Positions 32,523 through 41,253 of a stretch of 41,253 bases of DNA are shown here, one piece after another. The stretch comes from an uncultured Bacteroidota bacterium. Lineage in GTDB: Bacteria; Bacteroidota; Bacteroidia; Chitinophagales; Saprospiraceae. Numbering within the stretch: the stretch's first letter is position 1; every line of letters starts with the position of its first letter. The notes beneath the pieces were generated by a model. The model had not been told where the DNA came from and did not search any database. It worked only from the letters and a program-made list of their open reading frames with translations. The DNA is taken from positions 1-41,253 of the forward strand of contig CALMBD010000014.1 of NCBI GenBank assembly GCA_937861115.1, in the 5' to 3' direction. The translations under genes and the position numbers were made by a program.

Positions 32523-32530
32523 TATCTTTG
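32523..32530 (+). promoter_or_regulatory. -7 box of the methyltransferase gene
   Basis: TATCTTTG, a perfect TAnnTTTG, 63 nt before ATG 32594. No TTTG at -33. The untranslated leader contains a small hairpin, CCATCC (32541-32546) with GGATGG (32555-32560). Confidence 0.55.
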
Positions 32531-32593
32531 CAGCATTGCACCATCCGGCAAGCAGGATGGCCCAATATTGTCTGCACTCGTAAAAATACAACA

Positions 32594-33325
32594 ATGTACT
32601 ATAACCAGGATTTGGCCGTCATTCACGACACCGGATTTTCTGCCATGGCAGAAGCGGCAGCGACACAGGCACTCGACCTGATCCGTCGGAGTGGCATGCA
32701 GTACGCTGTCGTGGTTGATTTAGGCTGTGGCAGCGGCACATTTGCAAGGCATGTTGCAGCCGAAGGACACCGGGTGGTGGGTGTGGATTATTCCGAAAAC
32801 ATGGTGCGTATTGCCAGGGAGCAGGTGCCCGCAGCCGAGTTCCACCAGGGCTCTTTTCTCGATTTTGCGCTGCCGCCCTGCGACCTCGTTACGGCAATCG
32901 GCGAAGTTTTTAATTACCTGTTTGACGAAAAAAACAGCCTGGATGCGCTGGAAGGTGTATTTCGCAACATTTATGCAGCCCTGCATCCGGGAGGCATTTT
33001 GATGTTCGACAGCATCGAGTCCGGTATTTTGGGTGCGTCGCCGCAAAGCAGGCGTATTATTGAAAACGACGCATGGACGCTGTTTCTGGACTATTCAGAA
33101 GATCGCGCTGCCGGTACCCTGGAACGCAGGATTGTAATTTTCAGGAAAGAGGGAGGCTCCGAACTGTACGCCAAAAGTGTTGAAGTGCACCGCCTGAACC
33201 TCTATGACCGGCAACTGATACGGGACCGGCTGCTTTCTGTCGGCTTTTCCGAGGTAACTACTCTGGAACGATACGCGAATTTGCAGTTGCGGGACAAGAA
33301 CTATGTAGTGGTAGCCGTAAAATAA
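32594..33325 (+). CDS. Class I SAM-dependent methyltransferase
   Basis: The 243-residue protein starts at ATG 32594 (MYYNQDLAVIHDTGFSAMAE). The SAM-binding motif I is VVDLGCGSGTFARHVAAEGH, followed by VVGVDYSENMVRIARE (motif II acidic residue) and DLVTAIGEVFNYLFDE. The pattern LHPGGILMFDSIE is motif III. The substrate cannot be told from sequence; the nearest look-alikes are small-molecule methyltransferases. It is divergent from the YafY-type regulator, with 139 nt between the start codons. Confidence 0.88.
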   Translation: MYYNQDLAVIHDTGFSAMAEAAATQALDLIRRSGMQYAVVVDLGCGSGTFARHVAAEGHRVVGVDYSENMVRIAREQVPAAEFHQGSFLDFALPPCDLVTAIGEVFNYLFDEKNSLDALEGVFRNIYAALHPGGILMFDSIESGILGASPQSRRIIENDAWTLFLDYSEDRAAGTLERRIVIFRKEGGSELYAKSVEVHRLNLYDRQLIRDRLLSVGFSEVTTLERYANLQLRDKNYVVVAVK

Positions 33326-33450
33326 GGCAGGCCGGGGATGAGATACTGGAACAGGAAATGCCGGTTGCGACAACAACTTTCCTCCAATTGTAACCACTGA
33401 TACCGTAGTATTGAAAGCGAATGCCCCATTTTTGCGGGAAAATCACCGCC

Positions 33451-34635
33451 ATGCGCGTATTTCGCTATGCTACCCTGTTTTTAATGATGCCGCTTCTCTT
33501 CAGCGCATCCCGTTGCCAGACCCAAACGCCACCCGCACTTTCCGGACATATTTCCCTCCGGCCCGGCCGGCGGCCGGTGCTGTACCTTGTGCAGCCGCGC
33601 AGTTTCGAGGAGATCGCTTCGAATTATGCAGGCCTCGTGGTGGATTCGGCAGTTGTTCAGGCAGATGGTTCCTTCGCTTTCAATCGTTTTGAACCGCCGG
33701 CCGCCCCCGTGCTGCTCGAACTCGTCATCCAGCCCGTCCCCGGCCGTTTTCCCAACAAATTGATCGATGATGACCCGGAAAAATCCAATTACCTGCCCCT
33801 GGTAGTGCAAAAAGGTATGCCCCTGCGGGTAAAGGCGGAAGCAGAGCATTTTCAGGCCACCGCTATGACAGAACCTTTTTCTGCAGATAACCAGGCCTTG
33901 CGGCAACTGCGCGACATCCGAAGACAGGCGTTTGGGCATTCGCCCGCCGCCGATGAGCACGTCGATGAAGGCACGTTAATGGAGCAGGCGACCCGGCTGG
34001 CGCAATTTCGCGCGCCGCTCATGGCCTTTGCCGACACAACGGCTTCGATGTGGGCCGCGCTGGTTGCCGTGCGATGGGTTAGTCCCGAAAACGACTACGA
34101 ACGGGTACCGGAATTTTTAAGCGGGCAATGTATCCGCTGGCGGGAAAGGTACCCTGAACACCCTTTCACGGCACAACTTTGCCGCCGCGCCGCGCCCGGT
34201 AAATTGCCTGTAATGATCGGCGACACCATTCCCGATGTTCCGCTGCCCATGTCGGACGGCGACACCCTGCGCCTGCACACGCTGCTTGGCGCCCGGCTCA
34301 CCCTGATCGATCTCTGGGCCTCGTGGTGCGCGCCCTGCCGTCGCGAAAACCGGGAGGTGCTGGCGCCGCTTTGGGCGGAATACCGCGACGCCGGACTGGC
34401 CATCGTCGGTTATGCACTCGACAGCAGTCCGGAGGCCTGGCAGGCCGCTATTCGAAAAGACGGGGCTTCCTGGGCGCAGGCGTCGCACCTCGGCGGCGAT
34501 GAGTCGCCTTTCCTCGAGGCCCTGCGGGTGACGACAATCCCGGCAAATTTCCTGCTTGATGCAGACGGGAAAATAGTGGCCAGGAACCTGCACGGGCAGG
34601 CGTTGAAGGATTTTGTGCGTGTTTTTGTACAATAA
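33451..34635 (+). CDS. TlpA-like thiol-disulfide oxidoreductase, exported
   Basis: The 394-residue protein starts at ATG 33451 with a hydrophobic signal (MRVFRYATLFLMMPLLFSASRC). The Cys could be lipidated, but the lipobox is poor (Arg before Cys). Residues from about 25 to 110 form a beta-rich DUF4369-like domain, usual in Bacteroidota TlpA relatives. The thioredoxin domain begins near residue 255: IPDVPLPMSDGDTLRL, then LIDLWASWCAPCRRENREV with the CxxC redox site, and TTIPANFLLDADGKIVARNL with the cis-Pro. It probably reduces or isomerises disulfides in the periplasm or at a membrane. It appears to be a single-gene unit. Confidence 0.88.
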   Translation: MRVFRYATLFLMMPLLFSASRCQTQTPPALSGHISLRPGRRPVLYLVQPRSFEEIASNYAGLVVDSAVVQADGSFAFNRFEPPAAPVLLELVIQPVPGRFPNKLIDDDPEKSNYLPLVVQKGMPLRVKAEAEHFQATAMTEPFSADNQALRQLRDIRRQAFGHSPAADEHVDEGTLMEQATRLAQFRAPLMAFADTTASMWAALVAVRWVSPENDYERVPEFLSGQCIRWRERYPEHPFTAQLCRRAAPGKLPVMIGDTIPDVPLPMSDGDTLRLHTLLGARLTLIDLWASWCAPCRRENREVLAPLWAEYRDAGLAIVGYALDSSPEAWQAAIRKDGASWAQASHLGGDESPFLEALRVTTIPANFLLDADGKIVARNLHGQALKDFVRVFVQ

Positions 34636-34715
34636 GGGCTGTTGTTTGTCGCGGCGATACGATATTTGCTCACCACGACAATAGACGCACAGACTCGTCA
34701 ACTCAGCACGTTCAG

Positions 34716-35060
34716 ATGAAACACAGCATCTCCACCATCACCCCCTTCACCATTTCAAGAGGCTTCCACGCCCGCATGATCCATACCGATAACATGACTA
34801 TCGCATATGTCGATGTGGAGGAAGGCGCTGACCTGCCGGAACACGCGCACCTGCACGAACAAGTGCTTAATGTGCTGGAAGGTCGCTTCGAACTGATCGT
34901 GAACGGGCAACCGCATTTGCTGGAACCGGGTGATGTGTTTGCCATACCTTCCAATGCCCCGCATTCGGGTAAAGCGCATACGCGCTGTCGCATTATCGAC
35001 GTATTTCAGCCCGTTCGGGAAGATTTTCGAAGCGGAAATGTAGCCTATGCCGTCCGGTAA
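34716..35060 (+). CDS. Cupin-domain protein
   Basis: A 114-residue single-domain cupin. The motif 1 His residues are in EEGADLPEHAHLHEQVLNVLEGRFEL, and motif 2 is LEPGDVFAIPSNAPHSGKA. Together they provide a three-His (plus Glu or Gln) metal site. The substrate is unknown. It is the first gene of a tight plus-strand run (gaps of 3, 15 and 6 nt) with the EamA transporter, the 3-hydroxyanthranilate dioxygenase and the protease fusion. Confidence 0.9.
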   Translation: MKHSISTITPFTISRGFHARMIHTDNMTIAYVDVEEGADLPEHAHLHEQVLNVLEGRFELIVNGQPHLLEPGDVFAIPSNAPHSGKAHTRCRIIDVFQPVREDFRSGNVAYAVR

Positions 35061-35063
35061 GCG

Positions 35064-35927
35064 ATGACGATATCGGTCTTGCTGCTCGTCATATTATCGG
35101 CATTTATCCATGCCTACTGGAATTATCTGGCCAAAACCGTCCCCAGCGGCGCGCCTTTTGTGTGGCTGCTGGCAGTGGTCATGTCGGTACTGCTGCTGCC
35201 GGGTGCGGTTATTTATGTGGCCATTTACGGTTTCGACTGCACCTTTGAGAATGTAGCCATACTGGCGATAACAGGTGTGCTGCACCTGGTCTATTTTCTG
35301 GTGTTGCAGCAGGGGTACCGGGTGAGCGATTTGTCGGTCGTGTACCCTTTGGCGCGGGGCAGCGGGCCCGTGTTTTCCACGATCGGCGCCGTGCTGTTTT
35401 TGAGCGAAACCGTTTCGGTGTGGTCGGTAGCGGGCCTGGCGACGGTGGTGGCGGGTGTTTTGTTGATTTCCGGATTTGGCCAGCGGCAAACAGGTGATGC
35501 GTCCAGGCGCCGGGCCGGGATATGGTACGGCATTTTTACCGGCATCCTGATCGCCTGCTACACGGTATGGGACGGCTATGCGGTAAAAAACCGGGCGCTG
35601 GCGCCGATCCTGATCGAATACTGCTCGCACCCGATCCGGGTGGCTGTGCTGGCGCCCGTCGGATGGCGACAGTGGCCGGCAGTACGTGCCCTGTGGGCGG
35701 CGCACCGCTGGAAAATAATCGTGATCGGTGCGATCAGTCCCCTGGCTTTTATCATGGTATTGTATGCCATGAAAACGGCGCCGATACATTATGTGGCGCC
35801 CGTCCGCGAAATGAGCATTGTTTTCGGCGTTATTTTCGGTGCAAAACTCCTGACCGAGGAAAATTTCAAACCCCGCCTTGTCGGATCACTGTTGATTCTG
35901 GCAGGAATCGTACTTTTGTCAGTCTAA
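35064..35927 (+). CDS. EamA/DMT-superfamily transporter
   Basis: A 287-residue inner-membrane protein with ten predicted helices arranged as two EamA repeats. The first repeat ends in VYPLARGSGPVFSTIGAVLFLSE, and the second in YVAPVREMSIVFGVIFGAKLLTEE with RLVGSLLILAGIVLLSV. This is the usual signature of drug/metabolite transporters (metabolite export or uptake). The substrate is unknown. The link with the next gene allows, but does not show, a role in tryptophan-derived metabolites. Confidence 0.9.
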   Translation: MTISVLLLVILSAFIHAYWNYLAKTVPSGAPFVWLLAVVMSVLLLPGAVIYVAIYGFDCTFENVAILAITGVLHLVYFLVLQQGYRVSDLSVVYPLARGSGPVFSTIGAVLFLSETVSVWSVAGLATVVAGVLLISGFGQRQTGDASRRRAGIWYGIFTGILIACYTVWDGYAVKNRALAPILIEYCSHPIRVAVLAPVGWRQWPAVRALWAAHRWKIIVIGAISPLAFIMVLYAMKTAPIHYVAPVREMSIVFGVIFGAKLLTEENFKPRLVGSLLILAGIVLLSV

Positions 35928-35942
35928 CTAATTTACCAAATC

Positions 35943-36461
35943 ATGGGCATCGCAAAACCATTCAACCTCCAGGCCTGGATCGACGAAAACCGCCACCTGC
36001 TCAAGCCGCCGGTAGGCAACAAACAGATCTACGTCGGGAACGACGATTTTATCGTCATGATCGTCGGCGGCCCCAATGGCCGCAAGGACTACCACTGGGA
36101 GGAAGGCGAAGAACTTTTCTACCAGTTGGAAGGCGACATTCAGGTGAAGATCATCAACGAAGACGGCAAACCGGAAACCATCGACATCCGGGAAGGGGAG
36201 ATGTTCCTGTTGCCTCCGCGCATCCCGCACTCGCCGCAGCGCCCGGCAGGCACGGTCGGCCTCGTGCTCGAACGCACCCGCAACGAAGGCGAGGTGGACA
36301 AACTGTTGTGGTTCTGCGACAACTGCGGCGCCAAATTGCACGAGGCGGGGTTCCCGCTCAAGGATATCGGCACCCAGATCAAACAGGCCATCGGCGAATT
36401 TATGGATGATGAAAACGCGCGTACCTGCAAACAATGCGGCACGGTAATGCCGAAATCGTAA
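35943..36461 (+). CDS. haaO: 3-hydroxyanthranilate 3,4-dioxygenase
   Basis: Opens the ring of 3-hydroxyanthranilate to give the precursor of quinolinate, in the kynurenine route from tryptophan to NAD. The 172-residue cupin keeps the iron ligands His51 and Glu57 (YHWEEGEELFYQLEGD) and His96 (PRIPHSPQRP), and the substrate-binding Arg47. A second, rubredoxin-like metal site of the bacterial enzyme is present: Cys125 and Cys128 (FCDNCGAK) with Cys162 and Cys165 (TCKQCG). The N-terminus IAKPFNLQAWIDENRHLLKPPVGN is typical. Other kynurenine-pathway genes are not in this window. Confidence 0.95.
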   Translation: MGIAKPFNLQAWIDENRHLLKPPVGNKQIYVGNDDFIVMIVGGPNGRKDYHWEEGEELFYQLEGDIQVKIINEDGKPETIDIREGEMFLLPPRIPHSPQRPAGTVGLVLERTRNEGEVDKLLWFCDNCGAKLHEAGFPLKDIGTQIKQAIGEFMDDENARTCKQCGTVMPKS

Positions 36462-36467
36462 CACCCG

Positions 36468-37553
36468 ATGAGCGACTTTGTAGAAACCTATCGCAACGTT
36501 ATAGTTCAGATCGCAACGCCCAACAGCACCGGCACGGGCTTTTTCCTGCGCAACCGCGGCCTGATTGTGACCAACCACCATGTCGTGGAGGGCAACCGCG
36601 CCGTTGTGGTGGAGGGGGCAAAGTTTCCCAAACAACTCGCCAATGTGCGCTACACCGATCAGCGTTACGACCTGGCATTTCTCGACGGCCCCGGCGGCGA
36701 TATCGATCTGCCGGAGGTACGGCTCGGTGTGGGGAAAGCCCTTCGTGAACGCGATCCGGTCACGGCAATGGGACACCCTTTCGGCTTGAAGTTTTCAGTA
36801 AAAAGCGGTATTGTTTCCAATACACGGGAAGTCATGAACGGCATCCCGTACCTCCATATCGACGCAGCCCTGAATCCGGGCAACAGCGGCGGTCCGCTGG
36901 TCGACAACGACGGCGAGATCGTCGGCATCAATACTTTTGTCATCCGCGACGGCGACAATACCGGTTTTTCGCTGCCGGTCGGCTTCCTGCAGGAATCGCT
37001 CGACGGTTTTTTGCAACTGGATACGGACAACGCCTGCCGCTGTCCGGCGTGTATGAACATCGTTACGGAAAAAACCGTCGACAAAGACTTTTGCACTTTT
37101 TGCGGCAATCGTGTGGAATTGCCCTCCGCTGTCGACGAATACGCGCCCTCGGGCGTCCCGAAAACGATCGAGTTGCTCATCGGAAAGGTGGGCCACGATG
37201 TAGCGCTCAGCCGCTGCGGTCCCAATGCCTGGGAGATCAGGCAGGGCAGCGCCAAGATCATCATCACTTACCACGACAAATCGGGGCTTATCTCCGCCGA
37301 CGCCGTGCTTTGCCAGTTGCCCAAGGATAACATCAAACCCCTGTACGAATACCTGCTCCGGCAGAACTACAGCAACGAGGCACTCACCCTGAGCGTGCAC
37401 GACCAGGACATCATCCTGTCGCTGCTCATCTACGACCGCTACTTGAACGAGGAAACCGGGCAGTCGATGCTGGCCAACCTGTTCGACAAAGCCGACTATT
37501 ACGACGATATTCTGGTGGAGCAGTATGGCGCGACGTGGAATGTGGAGGATTGA
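36468..37553 (+). CDS. Trypsin-like (S1C) protease fused to zinc ribbon and YbjN/chaperone-like domain
   Basis: The 361-residue protein lacks a signal peptide or membrane segment and should be cytoplasmic. Residues 1 to about 185 are an HtrA-like protease: His38 (VTNHHVVEG), Asp68 (RYDLAFLDG) and Ser140 (LNPGNSGGPLVDN), with the oxyanion GNSGGP intact. There is no PDZ domain. Residues 190-213 form a small zinc ribbon (Cys192, Cys195, Cys209, Cys212). The remaining 145 or so residues (IELLIGKVGHDVALSRCG, AKIIITYHDKSGLISADAVL, LPKDNIKPLYEYLLRQNY) resemble YbjN/type III-chaperone-like alpha/beta domains, which bind proteins. The combination suggests a regulated protease with its own adaptor. This last step is inferred. 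Confidence 0.85.
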   Translation: MSDFVETYRNVIVQIATPNSTGTGFFLRNRGLIVTNHHVVEGNRAVVVEGAKFPKQLANVRYTDQRYDLAFLDGPGGDIDLPEVRLGVGKALRERDPVTAMGHPFGLKFSVKSGIVSNTREVMNGIPYLHIDAALNPGNSGGPLVDNDGEIVGINTFVIRDGDNTGFSLPVGFLQESLDGFLQLDTDNACRCPACMNIVTEKTVDKDFCTFCGNRVELPSAVDEYAPSGVPKTIELLIGKVGHDVALSRCGPNAWEIRQGSAKIIITYHDKSGLISADAVLCQLPKDNIKPLYEYLLRQNYSNEALTLSVHDQDIILSLLIYDRYLNEETGQSMLANLFDKADYYDDILVEQYGATWNVED

Positions 37554-37579
37554 GGTGTGATATAAAATCGGCGCCGGAG

Positions 37580-37609
37580 TTTTGTTTTTCTGAAAAACCG
37601 CTACTTTTG
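37580..37609 (+). promoter_or_regulatory. ileS promoter
   Basis: TACTTTTG at 37602-37609, identical to the his promoter's -7 box. TTTG at 37581-37584 is 17 nt upstream, shorter than the usual 19-21. The leader ATG begins 5 nt after the box, exactly as in the his operon. Confidence 0.75.
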
Positions 37610-37614
37610 CGGCC

Positions 37615-37674
37615 ATGTTACATCCGATCATTTCCAGCAGCATTATTATTATTCGTCCCGGTGCGCACACCTGA
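37615..37674 (+). CDS. Ile-rich leader peptide of ileS
   Basis: A 19-codon frame from ATG 37615 to TGA 37672-37674, reading MLHPIISSSIIIIRPGAHT. Six of 19 codons are Ile, including four ATT codons in a row (37642-37653). It lies between a promoter and an intrinsic terminator directly before the gene for isoleucyl-tRNA synthetase, the enzyme that charges the tRNA these codons need. The function is inferred by analogy with amino-acid operon leader peptides: shortage of Ile-tRNA would stall ribosomes here and raise ileS transcription. I have not seen a name for this element. Confidence 0.83.
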   Translation: MLHPIISSSIIIIRPGAHT

Positions 37675-37699
37675 CGCGGTAAGGCTGTTGGAAAAACAG

Positions 37700-37734
37700 A
37701 AACCCCGGCAAGTGTGCAACTGGCCGGGGTTTTT
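37700..37734 (+). terminator. ileS attenuator terminator
   Basis: AAACCCCGGC (37700-37709) pairs with GCCGGGGTTT (37723-37732), with a run of five T (37730-37734). A candidate competing pairing joins GCACAC (37665-37670, end of the leader frame) with GTGTGC (37712-37717), and may extend through 37658-37662 with 37719-37723. A small hairpin, CTGTT/AACAG (37685-37697), lies just before. The hairpin is directly visible; the competition is inferred. Confidence 0.83.
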
Positions 37735-37773
37735 GATTGGGAAAATAACAACGAACAACAAGCGATAAATATA

Positions 37774-41175
<3,402 letters not shown>

Positions 41176-41253
41176 TGGCCGGTTCAGCCAGGGGAGGGCA
41201 TGTATCATAAGTAACAGCCTTGAGCAATTTACCCAATTTTATTGCGGGGGCGA

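Overview
The window looks like a chromosome segment of a member of the Bacteroidota, probably from the Saprospirales or a neighbouring group; the rank below phylum is a guess. Four things support this. Several secreted proteins end in type IX secretion (T9SS) C-terminal sorting domains. The T9SS regulator PorX is present. Promoters match the Bacteroidota pattern TTTG-N(about 20)-TAnnTTTG. The his genes run in the order hisG-D-C-B-H-A-F-IE. No tRNA, rRNA, CRISPR array, prophage or intact transposase was seen.

Layout. Positions 1-2901 (minus) hold a truncated secreted protein, an orphan T9SS sorting-domain remnant with a perfect 32-bp palindrome beside it, and a choice-of-anchor B secreted protein. 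Positions 3043-10360 (plus) are a complete histidine operon, preceded by a consensus promoter, a His-rich leader peptide and an intrinsic terminator, i.e. a transcription attenuator. Positions 10549-13763 hold an outer-membrane beta-barrel protein, a cluster of palindromic repeats between convergent genes, an acyltransferase and an RND-type adaptor. Positions 13943-25703 hold a TrpF-like protein without catalytic residues, a DUF2142 membrane protein, three large secreted T9SS-type proteins, a MITE-like element, a DinB-like protein, a lipoprotein cyclophilin, and a secreted protein with kinase-like motifs. Positions 25981-30547 hold a 14-copy repeat protein with a peptidoglycan-binding domain, an HD phosphohydrolase and porX. 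Positions 30641-34635 hold a YafY/WYL regulator with two DinB-type genes, a methyltransferase and a TlpA-like protein. Positions 34716-37553 are a compact operon of cupin, EamA transporter, 3-hydroxyanthranilate dioxygenase and an unusual trypsin-like protease fusion. Positions 37580-41175 are ileS, preceded by a second attenuator whose leader peptide is Ile-rich.

The most interesting observation is the pair of attenuators. Upstream of hisG and of ileS there is the same arrangement: an identical -7 box (TACTTTTG), exactly 5 nt, then the ATG of a 19-21 codon leader peptide loaded with codons for the matching amino acid (four His; six Ile), then a GC-rich hairpin with a T run, then the gene. 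The spacing predicts that the leader transcripts begin at or next to the leader ATG, so the leader peptides would be translated from leaderless mRNA. A ribosome-stalling attenuator in front of isoleucyl-tRNA synthetase is, as far as I know, undescribed for this phylum.

Functionally, the secreted cargo and PorX belong to the same secretion economy. The his operon and ileS share one way of sensing amino-acid or charged-tRNA supply. The remaining genes are housekeeping or accessory functions without one common pathway.
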